Shown here piece by piece: positions 25,402 through 33,670 of a stretch of DNA of 64,000 nucleotides. Made by a program: the position numbers and the translations under genes. The stretch spans positions 1 to 64,000 of the forward strand of contig NZ_SMBX01000004.1 in the NCBI RefSeq assembly GCF_004342005.1. Direction: 5' to 3'. Numbering within the stretch: the stretch's first letter is position 1; every line of letters begins with the position of its first letter. Below the pieces are notes generated by a model that saw only the letters and a list, made by a program, of their open reading frames with translations, had not been told where the DNA came from and did not search any database. The stretch is from Paracandidimonas soli (lineage in GTDB: Bacteria > Pseudomonadota > Gammaproteobacteria > Burkholderiales > Burkholderiaceae_B).

Positions 25402-26325
25402 TCAGGCATGGCGCTGGTAGGCCAGCGTCACGATGCAGCCCAGCACGACGGCGCCTCCCGCCAGCTGTATGGGGGTCAGCACCTGCCCCAGCAGCAGCCA
25501 GCCCAGCAACAGCGAGAACACCGGTTCGACGTTCATGATGGGCGCGTTGCGCGACATGTCCAGCTTGGGTATCAGCACGAACAAGGTCGAAAAGCCGGCG
25601 GTATACAGCAGGGCCAGGCTGCACAGGCCGATCCATCCCGTGGATGAGGCGGGCAGGCTCAGGCCGCCGGGAACCAGCCCGGCAAGTCCGGTTGCCAGCG
25701 CGCTGGTGAAGATGATGCCGACGGTATAGAGGCTGCGCACGGTTCCCACCAGGCTTCCCAGCTTGTGCTCCGTGATCCACAGCGCGAAAGAGAACACGGT
25801 GGCGGCGGTCAGCGCGCCCAGGACGCCGATGGTCCATTCGGGGCCAAGGTCGGCGTTTCCGGACAACTGTGCCGGAATGTCCAGTACCAGCATCAGCCCT
25901 ATCAATATGACTCCCATCAGCAGGCAAGCCTTGCGGGTGGGCGGCTTGCCGCCCAGCGCCCATGTCAGCAGCGCGAGCAGGATGGGGAAGCTGTTGGAGA
26001 TCAGCAGCGCGATGGCGACGGGAATGCGCGCTACTGCAGAAAACATGGCAAAGCTCTGGATGGCGATGAGCAGGCCCACGATAAGCTGCCAGGGGGCGCT
26101 TCCCGCAGGTAGGCGCACTGACTGCCGCTGCCACAGGACAATGCCGGACAGCGCCAGAAAACAGAGTCCCGAACGGAACAGAATGGCAAGCAGCAGGCCT
26201 GCCTGGTCATCGAATGCAAAGCGGGCTGCGACGTGGTTGCTGGCGAATGCGCAGGCGGCCAGCAGAAGGACGGCGACTGCATGCCGGCGCGGAAGCAGCG
26301 CCGGCTGGGTTGCGGTTGGGGGCAT
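25402..26325 (-). CDS. DMT-superfamily permease (EamA/RhaT)
   Basis: A 307-aa inner-membrane protein with about ten hydrophobic helices arranged as two EamA repeats (first beginning AVAVLLLAACAFASNHVAAR, second LGALTAATVFSFALWITEHK). The C-terminal repeat ends EPVFSLLLGWLLLGQVLTPIQLAGGAVVLG. EamA proteins usually export amino acids or other small metabolites; the substrate is unknown. I use the ATG at 26325, since the upstream extension in this frame is low-complexity Ser/Pro/Arg. Convergent with secG. Confidence 0.88.
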   Translation of the reverse strand: MPPTATQPALLPRRHAVAVLLLAACAFASNHVAARFAFDDQAGLLLAILFRSGLCFLALSGIVLWQRQSVRLPAGSAPWQLIVGLLIAIQSFAMFSAVARIPVAIALLISNSFPILLALLTWALGGKPPTRKACLLMGVILIGLMLVLDIPAQLSGNADLGPEWTIGVLGALTAATVFSFALWITEHKLGSLVGTVRSLYTVGIIFTSALATGLAGLVPGGLSLPASSTGWIGLCSLALLYTAGFSTLFVLIPKLDMSRNAPIMNVEPVFSLLLGWLLLGQVLTPIQLAGGAVVLGCIVTLAYQRHA

Positions 26326-26419
26326 GGTGCTACGTGGTCTCCTCTGGCGGGGCGGCGGCGATGAAGTGGATGCGCCTGCCATGCCGCAGTGTACGCTGGA
26401 CTGCGCCTGGGTGCTTGGC

Positions 26420-27664
26420 TCAGCCGTCCTGCAGGTTCTTCAGATCCTGGCCTTTGGTTTCCGGAAGAAGGAGAGTGGCAAGGAACACGACGGCATAAGC
26501 GCCGCCGGCGAACACGCCGATCGCCATCGCCAGGCCCATGCTTTGGCTGAGGTATCCGACCAAGGTGGGAAACAGCGCCCCGATGCCCCTGCCGAAGTTG
26601 TAGGCGAAGCCTTGTCCGTTGGCCCTGATTTCCGATGGAAAGAGCTCGGTCAGGAAGGCGCCCAGGCCGCCGAAAATGCCCGAAGCTGCAAATCCCAGGG
26701 GAAAGCCCAGAAACAGCATCTGAGTGTTGCTAAGCGGGATTTGCGTATAGGTGTATACGCAAAGAATGGACAGCACGGAAAAGATGATGAAATTCATCCG
26801 GCGTCCGATCCTGTCCGCCATATGGGCGCCTGCAATATAGCCGCAGAAGGATCCCAGGATGATCACCAGCAGATAACCGCCGGTATTCAGGACCGACAGC
26901 TCTCGCTCCACTTTCAGGTAGGTGGGCAGCCAAGTGGTGACCGCATAATAGCCGCCCTGGATGCCTGTGCAGAGCAGGGCGGCCAGCAGTGTGGTCTTCA
27001 GCAGCGCCGGAGAGAAAATCATCCATGGCGATATCCGTGGGGCTCCGGCGGCGTGGCGCGCTTGCGATTGTTTGAATACTTCGGGTTCCGGAACATGCTT
27101 GCGGATATACAGCACCAGCAAGGCAGGCAGGGCGCCGAACCAGAACAGCGTGCGCCAGGCCCATTCCTCGGGGAAGATAGTGAAGGCGAGTGTATAGAGC
27201 AGCGCGGCGCATCCCCAGCCGACCGCCCATCCGCTTTGCACCGTACCGACGGCGCGCGCCCGGTTCTTGCCCTTGATGATTTCGCCCATGAGCACCGATC
27301 CCACAGCCCACTCGCCGCCGAAGCCTAGCCCCTGCAGCGCGCGCAGCACGAAGATCTGCTCGAAATTCTGTGTGAAGCCAATGGCCACGGTGCAGGTGGA
27401 AAACCAGATGATCGTGATCTGCAGTATTCTCACGCGCCCGTATTTGTCTGCGAGGATGCCGGCCGCCCAGCCGCCGATGGCCGAGAACAGCAAGGTGATG
27501 GTGCCCAGCATTCCGGCCTGGCCGCGATCGATGCCCCAGAGGGAGATCAGGGTGGAGATGACGAATGTGAATACCATGTAGTCAAGCGCATCTATGGTCC
27601 AGCCCAGGAAAGAGGCGTGGAACGTGCGTTTGCCGCTTTTGTCCAATTCACCGTACCAGCTCAT
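26420..27664 (-). CDS. MFS transporter, aromatic-acid:H+ symporter-like
   Basis: A 414-aa major-facilitator permease with twelve predicted helices. N-terminal LGWTIDALDYMVFTFVIS carries the Asp signature common to the aromatic-acid/sialic-acid symporter group, the loop 2-3 motif is GILADKYGRVRILQ, and helix 4 region has LRALQGLGFGGEWAVGSVLM. Likely role: proton-coupled uptake of a carboxylic or aromatic acid. It sits 36 bases downstream of the amidohydrolase gene on the same strand, suggesting a two-gene uptake and hydrolysis unit. Confidence 0.9.
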   Translation of the reverse strand: MSWYGELDKSGKRTFHASFLGWTIDALDYMVFTFVISTLISLWGIDRGQAGMLGTITLLFSAIGGWAAGILADKYGRVRILQITIIWFSTCTVAIGFTQNFEQIFVLRALQGLGFGGEWAVGSVLMGEIIKGKNRARAVGTVQSGWAVGWGCAALLYTLAFTIFPEEWAWRTLFWFGALPALLVLYIRKHVPEPEVFKQSQARHAAGAPRISPWMIFSPALLKTTLLAALLCTGIQGGYYAVTTWLPTYLKVERELSVLNTGGYLLVIILGSFCGYIAGAHMADRIGRRMNFIIFSVLSILCVYTYTQIPLSNTQMLFLGFPLGFAASGIFGGLGAFLTELFPSEIRANGQGFAYNFGRGIGALFPTLVGYLSQSMGLAMAIGVFAGGAYAVVFLATLLLPETKGQDLKNLQDG

Positions 27665-27700
27665 GCCATATCTCCGAAAGAGGATGTAACGTTTGCTTTT

Positions 27701-28594
27701 TCAATTGCTTGGTGGGAAGTCGTACAGGCGTTGCGGGTTCTCTACCAGAATCCTGTGGCGCGTTTCGGGGGAGGGAGCCCATTTCAGCAGCAGGTTGCGA
27801 AGCACGCCGGTGTCGGGCATCCGGTCGATGGCGACATGGGGCCAGTCGCTGCCCCACACCATGCGGTCCGGCGCGGCGGCGATCAGGGCCTGGGCCCAGA
27901 GGGTGACGTCGTCGTAGTAATCGAACTGGTCGCTGATCCGATAGGCGCCGGATAGCTTGCTCCACCAGCCATACTCCCTGACGCCGTGCAAAAGCGTCTG
28001 GAAGCCGGGATGATCGATGCCTTCGGAAACCGGCATGTGCCCCATGTGATCGAAAACGCATGGGACCGGCAACTGTCGCAGGCGGGGAGCCAACTCAGGA
28101 AGGTGCCGGATATCCATCAGAAGCTGGATGTGCCATCCTAGCTCCGCTATGCGCGGGGCCAGTGATTCCAGGGAGTCCAGTCCCACGCCGCCGCCAAAAA
28201 GAACATTGAAACGGATGCCGCGTACGCCCTGCCGATGCATTTGCTGCAGTTCGCCGTCGCTGATGGATTCATCGACGACGGCAACGCCGCGCAGCGTATC
28301 CGGGTGATGCTGCAGAACAGACAGCATATAGCTGTTGTCCGTTCCATGTACGCTGACCTGGACGAGCACTCCGCGCTCGCAGCCGCAGCTGGCAAGCATC
28401 GCCAGGTACGCCTCTTCCGGGGCGGGGGGAGGCGTATAGCTGCGGCTATCGACGTAAGGATGGGTGACGCCGTCTCCAATGACATGGGCGTGGGTATCGC
28501 AAGCCTTGGGCGGCATGTCGAAACTGGCGGCGGCGATGTCTGGCAATGGCCCAAGGCAGTAGTCGTGGCTGCGGGGGAAAGTGGAAGTCGTCAT
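27701..28594 (-). CDS. TIM-barrel amidohydrolase (amidohydrolase_2; PDC-hydrolase-like)
   Basis: A 297-aa hydrolase of the amidohydrolase_2 family. Metal site DTHAHV near residue 34, FDHMGHMP near residue 180, and the C-terminal catalytic Asp in VWGSDWPHVA near residue 245. Relatives act on lactones, decarboxylate aromatic acids or open 2-pyrone-4,6-dicarboxylate. Followed by an aromatic-acid-type MFS gene, so a step in aromatic or lactone catabolism is likely; the exact substrate is not deducible. Start ATG at 28594. Confidence 0.88.
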   Translation of the reverse strand: MTTSTFPRSHDYCLGPLPDIAAASFDMPPKACDTHAHVIGDGVTHPYVDSRSYTPPPAPEEAYLAMLASCGCERGVLVQVSVHGTDNSYMLSVLQHHPDTLRGVAVVDESISDGELQQMHRQGVRGIRFNVLFGGGVGLDSLESLAPRIAELGWHIQLLMDIRHLPELAPRLRQLPVPCVFDHMGHMPVSEGIDHPGFQTLLHGVREYGWWSKLSGAYRISDQFDYYDDVTLWAQALIAAAPDRMVWGSDWPHVAIDRMPDTGVLRNLLLKWAPSPETRHRILVENPQRLYDFPPSN

Positions 28595-28765
28595 AGGTCA
28601 TCGATTCATGTTTTTTTATTCTTTTGGTTATATACAAGCAAGGAAGCCATGAAATGCGAATGACAAACATTACGCCTCGCCATAATCGATGTCAACAATT
28701 GCAGCGCTAACGATTGAGGAGCGATAACAGTGGAAATCATGCTAGAATATTCCTCTTGCTAAAAG

Positions 28766-28850
28766 GCCGTCGTGGTGGAATTGGTAGACACGCTATCTTG
28801 AGGGGGTAGTGGCGAAAGCTGTACGAGTTCGAGTCTCGTCGACGGCACCA
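28766..28850 (+). tRNA. tRNA-Leu (anticodon GAG)
   Basis: 85 nt with encoded CCA. Acceptor GCCGTCG/CGACGGC, anticodon loop TTGAGGG giving GAG, class-II variable arm (TGGCGAAAGCTG) and T-loop AGTTCGAGTCT. A TAGAAT -10-like hexamer lies at 28743. An integrase fragment begins 186 bases downstream, so this tRNA is the probable attachment site of the island to its right. Confidence 0.95.
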
Positions 28851-28853
28851 CAG
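28845..28853 (+). other. Candidate left attachment core (attL)
   Basis: GCACCACAG at the 3' end of tRNA-Leu(GAG), preceded by GACG. The same GACG/CACCACAG (one G fewer) recurs at 50511-50522, and in both places an AAACCCGCA...TGCGGGTTTTTT terminator follows within about 45 bases. Confidence 0.45.
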
Positions 28854-28894
28854 TTAAAAATCAGGTTGTTTCATAACAGCTTGAGAAGTACCAG

Positions 28895-28930
28895 AAACCC
28901 GCATGGACATTAGGTTTGTGCGGGTTTTTT
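28895..28930 (+). terminator. Rho-independent terminator after tRNA-Leu(GAG)
   Basis: AAACCCGCA pairs with TGCGGGTTT around a ~15-base loop, followed by a T-run ending at 28930. The same stem recurs at 50556-50587. Confidence 0.8.
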
Positions 28931-29036
28931 GCGTTCAGGGCGTCTCATGGGGGTTCAGTAAATCCCGCGTTTTTTGGTATGCGTTTTGGTATGTTAAAAA
29001 TTACATACCATAGAATGGCCCACTTAGAGACCCGAC

Positions 29037-29231
29037 ATGCCAAAAATCCCTCCACAACTCACTGATCTTGCGGCTCGCAGGGCGAAGCCCAGGAATGCGG
29101 TTTACACGTTGGCTTCTGGGCGCGGCTTGTTCCTGGTTGTGCAGCCAAGCGGTCAGAAGCAGTGGATGGTTCGTTTTCAGTTTCCAGACGGGAAGCGTGG
29201 TAATCGGATCATAGGTGTCAACGCCGGTTGA
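29037..29231 (+). pseudogene. Tyrosine integrase, N-terminal fragment (P4-type, DUF4102)
   Basis: The 64-residue frame opens MPKIPPQLTDLAARRAKPRN and continues VYTLASGRGLFLVVQPSGQK, the hallmark N-terminal DUF4102 domain of P4-like integrases that target tRNA genes. It ends abruptly near residue 60 (KRGNRIIGVNAG) where IS21-like terminal repeats begin. The core-binding and catalytic domains (RHRY) are gone, so it is inactive. Its position just downstream of tRNA-Leu(GAG) and its orientation are standard for an integrative element. Confidence 0.85.
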
Positions 29232-29277
29232 AAACTGACCCACTTTCGTCGGAATCGTCGGAGTAAAACTGACCCAC
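29231..29277. repeat. IS21-like terminal repeat remnant
   Basis: AAAACTGACCCAC occurs twice in direct orientation (29231-29243 and 29265-29277). Multiple short repeats near an end are typical of IS21-family elements. No istA/istB genes remain. The block lies at the breakpoint of the integrase and beside the ISL3 fragment. Confidence 0.4.
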
Positions 29278-29339
29278 CCCGGCGTCCAAGAATCTAACTG
29301 TTTACCTTGATATTTCCTGCTCTTCGCTTGTCCCGGCAC

Positions 29340-29537
29340 CATCAGTTGGTTGCCCTGGCGGGTGTGCTTCAGGGTGCGTTGGTGCGTCGCCTTAATGCGC
29401 ACCGACCCCTGTTGGCAATGCACGCAGACCGGGCGATTGGCCGGTCTGGCCCAGACGTGAATATCGCGGCGCCGTTCTACGCGCTCAATCACTAAGCCTT
29501 TTAATCCTAAGATAGAATCTAGTGGGGACATCGGCAT
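29340..29537 (-). pseudogene. ISL3-family transposase, N-terminal fragment
   Basis: From ATG at 29537 the first ~66 residues (MPMSPLDSILGLKGLVIERV, then HVWARPANRPVCVHC) match the N-terminus of ISL3 transposases, including the start of their zinc finger. After about residue 66 the frame runs into unrelated sequence. The DDE catalytic domain is missing. A candidate outer end, GGGCTCTTCATCATTAACGG on the minus strand at about 29593-29612, lies upstream. Confidence 0.65.
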
Positions 29538-29664
29538 TCACTCCATTAAACATGTTTCTTCGCAAAAACAAGTCTAATGAATGTCGCTGTCCCCCGTTAA
29601 TGATGAAGAGCCCAAAAACGTTGCCGACGTTACCCCCATATTCGCCTATGTGTTTCAGTGTCCA

Positions 29665-30043
29665 CTGATACCGCTTGGGCTGTATCCTCAATGAAGACGG
29701 GATATGCTACCTCAGGAGACAGGCGGTAATCGGCCACTACGGCCATGATGCCTCGTGAAGCCAGCGCTTTACCTACAAAGCCATACTGCCCACGCGACCC
29801 GCTGTTCCAGTTTCCCCCGTAGAGGAATACGACCACATTGGGCGCCGACTCCGATTGCGCAGGAATATAGATATCAAGCTTTTGGCGCATTTCGTTGCCA
29901 TAAGACAGGTTTTTCACCACCTTGCTTTTTACGTCAGCCCAAGCAAGCATGTTCACAAGCCTCTGCGGGGAAAACACGGCCAGTGCCGCCAACGACAGCA
30001 ATACTATTATTGAGGCATAGATCACGGGACGAAGCACCGTCAA
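29665..30043 (-). pseudogene. Alpha/beta hydrolase, 3'-truncated
   Basis: The frame starts within the tspO stop codon (TTG at 30043 or GTG at 30037) with a membrane-anchor-like helix (VIYASIIVLLSLAALAVF). It continues into an esterase-type hydrolase (KLDIYIPAQ, oxyanion motif FLYGGNWNSGS, then VADYRLSPEVAYP). It breaks off after DTAQAV near 29665, before the nucleophile Ser and the rest of the fold, and the remaining frame to 29630 is unrelated. Last gene of the lipid/photoprotection operon, destroyed by the insertion events at the left of the island. Confidence 0.7.
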
Positions 30044-30498
30044 TTCAATAGCCAGAGAGAAAAATTGAGCACCGAAGCAAAGGCCACCCATGCCAGATAG
30101 GGCAACATCAAATAGCCTGCCAGCCGGTCGCGACGCATAAAAAGCATAGTCACTATCGCGATCATGACGAGCAGGATACCGATATCGATCAGCGCCAGGC
30201 CGGAGCGGTGCAAGCCAAAGAAAATCCAGGACCATAGTCCGTTCAAAACTAGCTGTATTGCCCATAAAGCAAGAGCGCTGTCGATCCTCCCGACTCGTGT
30301 CCATATGCGCCAGGCGGCAACCGCCATCATCACATACAGAACGGTCCACACAGGCGCGAAAATCCAGTTCGGCGGGTTGAAAAATGGTTTGTTTAACGAC
30401 GCATACCAAGGGCCTGGCAGGAACTGGCTTCCTATCAATGCCGTTGCCCCGGTCAAGGCAAGAAAAACGACCAACGATTTGTATTGATGCATTGTCAT
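30040..30498 (-). CDS. tspO: TspO/MBR family tryptophan-rich sensory protein
   Basis: A 152-aa five-helix membrane protein. Family marks: WYASLNKPFFNPPNWIFAPVWTVLY in loop/helix 2 (seen in parts WYASLNKPFFNPP and NWIFAPVW), W-rich helix 4 (LWAIQLVLNGLWSWIFFGLH) and a conserved C-terminus. TspO binds porphyrins and is linked to oxidative and photo-oxidative stress; in Rhodobacter it modulates light-responsive genes. It lies in the lipid/photoprotection operon 72 bases after the SDR gene. Confidence 0.93.
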   Translation of the reverse strand: MTMHQYKSLVVFLALTGATALIGSQFLPGPWYASLNKPFFNPPNWIFAPVWTVLYVMMAVAAWRIWTRVGRIDSALALWAIQLVLNGLWSWIFFGLHRSGLALIDIGILLVMIAIVTMLFMRRDRLAGYLMLPYLAWVAFASVLNFSLWLLN

Positions 30499-30570
30499 CT
30501 ACCTGATTTGATTAATAGCTCTAAGCGCATGGCAGTGCCTTATCCGATACAACGAGAAGATCGCACGTCA

Positions 30571-31371
30571 TCACTGCTTCATCATCTGCCCCAGCGCAGT
30601 CAGCCGCAGACGATATGGCAACAGTTCAATTACCTTGAGCAGCCGTGTAAATCGTTTCGGAAAATGAATCTCAAACTGTCCCTTCTCGATACCATCGATT
30701 ATCTGCCTGGCAGCCTCGTTCGCGGAAATCATGGCGGGCATAGGAAACTTGTTATTGGCGGTCAGCTTGGTTTTCACAAAACCGGGGTTCACCAAATAGA
30801 CACCCAGGCCCTTTGGGTGCAGCTCTGCATAAAGCAGTTCCGCCAAGTTGATGAGTGCAGCCTTGGTCGGCCCGTACACGGTGGCATTGGGCAGCCCCAG
30901 GTAGCCAGCCACACTGGCGATCAACGCAATCGAACCATTGCCTCGAGCGATCAGGCCAGGCAGGATCACTTCAAGCCCGTAATAAACGCTGGAAAGATTG
31001 GTTTCAATTGTTCCTCGAACCTTGTCTGACTGCAGTTCCCATGGACGTATCTGCTCATACTGCGCGGCACAAAAAACGATCAGATCCAGCCCGCCCCACT
31101 CTTGAATCAATCGATCGTGCACGACCCTCCAGGCGGCAGGATCCGTGACATCCATGGGCAGCACGCTGGCCAACGCCGAATTGGCAGCAACAGCGAGAAG
31201 CGCATCTTGCCTGCGTGCGCTCAAGGCGACACGCGCTCCCTGCTGCAGCAGGTCACGGGCAACCGCCGCGCCGATACCGCTGGAGGCACCAACCAGCCAT
31301 ACTCGTTTCCCCTGCCAGTGTGACCAGCGAGGATTAAGCGCCTTCAGAAACATGATAGCCTCGTTATGCAT
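30571..31371 (-). CDS. Short-chain dehydrogenase/reductase
   Basis: A 266-aa classical SDR. Nucleotide-binding VWLVGASSGIGAAVARDL near residue 25, the NAA-like region is FCAAQYE, and the active site has Ser in ALIASVAGYLGL and Tyr-x3-Lys in VYGPTKAALIN. An in-frame ATG lies at residue 7. SDRs of this subgroup accompany the FAD/DUF1365/CFA-synthase cluster in other proteobacteria; the substrate is probably lipid-derived (inference). Eight bases downstream of the DUF3833 gene. Confidence 0.9.
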   Translation of the reverse strand: MHNEAIMFLKALNPRWSHWQGKRVWLVGASSGIGAAVARDLLQQGARVALSARRQDALLAVAANSALASVLPMDVTDPAAWRVVHDRLIQEWGGLDLIVFCAAQYEQIRPWELQSDKVRGTIETNLSSVYYGLEVILPGLIARGNGSIALIASVAGYLGLPNATVYGPTKAALINLAELLYAELHPKGLGVYLVNPGFVKTKLTANNKFPMPAMISANEAARQIIDGIEKGQFEIHFPKRFTRLLKVIELLPYRLRLTALGQMMKQ

Positions 31372-31379
31372 GCAACCAA

Positions 31380-31904
31380 TTATTGGTCACGGCGAAAAAA
31401 CACGGTAACCTGCCCAACTTCGAAACCAAACTTCGTCACGCTCGCCCTGTTCACGACGGTCTTCTCATCCACCCTGAAGAGCCAATCATCAAACTTGACG
31501 TTGTAGACGGAATCGCCAACCGGCAACTTAAGCGTGTAGCGCATGCGAAAAGCATTGCCGGCCCCCTTGCCTATGGCTACGCCCACCACATCATCAGCGC
31601 TGCCGTGCAGTGAGCCATCCGTCTGCGGCGTAAAAGTCCATACACGCTCCTGACTCGTTCCATCGGTATAGAAGAAATGCTCTTTTAGAATGAACTTGTC
31701 ATCCTGGTTATGGCCCTCCATCTTTATGTGAAAGCGCTTGACGACCTCGCCATTGCGTTTTTGAAACATGCCCCATGCTTCGGTCTTGCCCTGGAAATAC
31801 TGGGTGACATCGAGCTTGGGTTCCTCCTGGGCGTAGCGGGAGACATCGGGCATGGCGCAGGCAGTAAGTGCCAGCACACTTCCCAGCATAAGCAGTCTTT
31901 TCAT
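31380..31904 (-). CDS. DUF3833 lipoprotein
   Basis: A 174-aa protein with a lipoprotein signal (MKRLLMLGSVLALTACAMPD, lipobox LTAC, Cys about residue 16) and a DUF3833 body (VTQYFQGKTEAWGMFQKRNG, later MRYTLKLPVGDSVYNVKFDD). Probably anchored in the periplasm. It overlaps the upstream MFS gene by four bases. DUF3833 is a regular member of the DUF1365/CFA cluster but has no proven biochemical role. Confidence 0.9.
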   Translation of the reverse strand: MKRLLMLGSVLALTACAMPDVSRYAQEEPKLDVTQYFQGKTEAWGMFQKRNGEVVKRFHIKMEGHNQDDKFILKEHFFYTDGTSQERVWTFTPQTDGSLHGSADDVVGVAIGKGAGNAFRMRYTLKLPVGDSVYNVKFDDWLFRVDEKTVVNRASVTKFGFEVGQVTVFFRRDQ

Positions 31905-33157
31905 GTGGTTTGTTCTCCATTTGAATCGTGAAAATTACGCAAGCGCCACAAGGCCAGCAACTTCAAAAAACATGGCAACCCACCGTAGGTCCAGGCCAAG
32001 GCATGCCCGCCGCTGCCGATCTCGCCGGGCTGGTAATCCAGAATGGCCAGCCAGGGCAGAGCAAGACCCGATAAAGCCAGCGCGAGCTTCCCGAGCAGGC
32101 TCCATAAACCGTAGTAGGCCGCTGGCGCTTGGCGATCGGGTATCAGGCGGGCCAGCAAAACCGGAGGCAACACCAGGTCGGCGCCAAGTGAAAGGCCTGC
32201 CAATACACAAATGGCAAGATAAGGGTAGCGATCACCAGGCCCCAGCGTGGCAGCCCACACAAAAGTGATGATTGCCAGAATCATGCCCAGTCGCCATGCG
32301 CGAGCCGGGCCCAGGCGCGTTGCCAGTTTCATCCATACCGGCATGCCTGCCGCGCCGGCCAGAAAATACGTGCCCAGAAAATAGCCCGACCAGTGCGGTT
32401 CCACGAGCACATCGGCAATAAAGAAAAGCGCAAGTGTGGCCGGAACGGATACCGACAAAGCGTTCAGAAAATAAGGAGGCAACAGGCGCCTGACCGGCTG
32501 GTTAGCCAGGCAGACGCGCCATGAAGCGCTATTTTCCGCCAGTTGAGCATGAAGCCACGGCGGCGCCCGATGGAGCAAGGCAGTAACGCCCAGCGCCAGC
32601 AGGAGCGCGAACGCGATGGAGTAGGCACCCATGCTTTGTTGAGAACTCCTGTCTGCGGCATTGACCAGCCAGGCTGGAAGCGTGCTCGCAAGCACAACCC
32701 CGGCCAGGCCGAAGGCCTCACGCCAGCCCGCAGCTTTGGTCAACCCAACGGTATCGGGCGCCAACCGGGCACCCCAAGCCAGATAGGCGATGTTCAGCAC
32801 GCTGTGAGCGGTATAGACAATGATCAGAGCAAACGCCAGCCATGCAGCCAGCAGCGGACCGGATACTGGCGCCAGCCACAATCCGGCAAAGGCAATAATA
32901 AGCACCAGACATGCCACCCACAGCGCACGGCCAAGGCGGGATCGACGCGCAAGACGGTCCACCCACAGACCTATCCAGGGGTCCTGGACCGTATCGACAA
33001 TCCTGGCGGCAAATAGCACAAACCCTGTCAGCGACAGCGACAGCCCAAGCTGGCTGGTGTAGTAAATGGGTACCTGAATGTAGACAGGCAAGGCTGCCAT
33101 GGCCAGCGGCATGCCAAGCAGTCCATATGCCGCGAACGAAGCTGCGCGTCGGCTCAT
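31901..33157 (-). CDS. MFS transporter of the lipid/photoprotection operon
   Basis: A 418-aa protein with about twelve hydrophobic helices. It has an early LSLTGFVLFAARIVDTVQDP segment, as in sugar/lysolipid (GPH/MFS_2-type) carriers, and LWVDRLARRSRLGRALWVA as the loop 2-3 motif. MFS genes of this subgroup are constant neighbours of DUF3833 and chalcone-isomerase-like genes. MFS_2 relatives move lysophospholipids, so a lipid substrate is plausible but unproven. It overlaps both neighbours by four bases (ATGA). Confidence 0.88.
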   Translation of the reverse strand: MSRRAASFAAYGLLGMPLAMAALPVYIQVPIYYTSQLGLSLSLTGFVLFAARIVDTVQDPWIGLWVDRLARRSRLGRALWVACLVLIIAFAGLWLAPVSGPLLAAWLAFALIIVYTAHSVLNIAYLAWGARLAPDTVGLTKAAGWREAFGLAGVVLASTLPAWLVNAADRSSQQSMGAYSIAFALLLALGVTALLHRAPPWLHAQLAENSASWRVCLANQPVRRLLPPYFLNALSVSVPATLALFFIADVLVEPHWSGYFLGTYFLAGAAGMPVWMKLATRLGPARAWRLGMILAIITFVWAATLGPGDRYPYLAICVLAGLSLGADLVLPPVLLARLIPDRQAPAAYYGLWSLLGKLALALSGLALPWLAILDYQPGEIGSGGHALAWTYGGLPCFLKLLALWRLRNFHDSNGEQTT

Positions 33158-33669
33158 GGCCTTGCCCTCAGCAAATCGTTGCGCAGGCCTGGCGCCCGTG
33201 TCTCCGCATGCAGCCAGATTTCAAAAAAGGCACGTGCAAACTGAACGTCGTCGATATCCGCCGTGAGCCGGGTGCCGGCATAGAACCTCGCGCCTTCGCC
33301 GGGTAGATAAACTCCAGTAAGCGTGTCGCCCGACTTTACATCAACAAAGGCCGTCTGCATCAGGTCGCGCCAATGCGCCAGCGTGGCACTGGACAAAGGA
33401 CTGGACGCCAGACGCATCATTTCATCCAGGCTGCTGTCAACAATCTTGCTGCGCGCGATAGTGCGATGGTAGGTCAGTTGCAATGCAAACGGCGCGTCAA
33501 AGGGGGCTGAATCGCAGCTACCCCACAATTGCGCAGTATAAATATCAAAGCCAAACACTCGAAGCTCGCCCTGCCCGCAAAGCTGTGCATCCGGCAGCGC
33601 TGGTCGCCAGTCCGACCATGCATGGCCGCTGAAGAAAAACAGGGCGAGTGCAATCAGGCCGCCGCGCAT
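33154..33669 (-). CDS. Chalcone isomerase-like protein
   Basis: A 171-aa protein with a signal peptide (MRGGLIALALFFFSGHAWSD, cleavage after HAWS or nearby) and a chalcone-isomerase-like fold: CGQGELRVFGFDIYTAQLWG, FALQLTYHRTIARSKIVDSS and GDTLTGVYLPGEGARFYAGT. Bacterial members are periplasmic and bind lipids or fatty acids rather than flavonoids. Start ATG at 33669, one base after the CFA-synthase stop codon; the longer frame is a shadow. Confidence 0.85.
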   Translation of the reverse strand: MRGGLIALALFFFSGHAWSDWRPALPDAQLCGQGELRVFGFDIYTAQLWGSCDSAPFDAPFALQLTYHRTIARSKIVDSSLDEMMRLASSPLSSATLAHWRDLMQTAFVDVKSGDTLTGVYLPGEGARFYAGTRLTADIDDVQFARAFFEIWLHAETRAPGLRNDLLRARP

Positions 33670-33670
33670 G

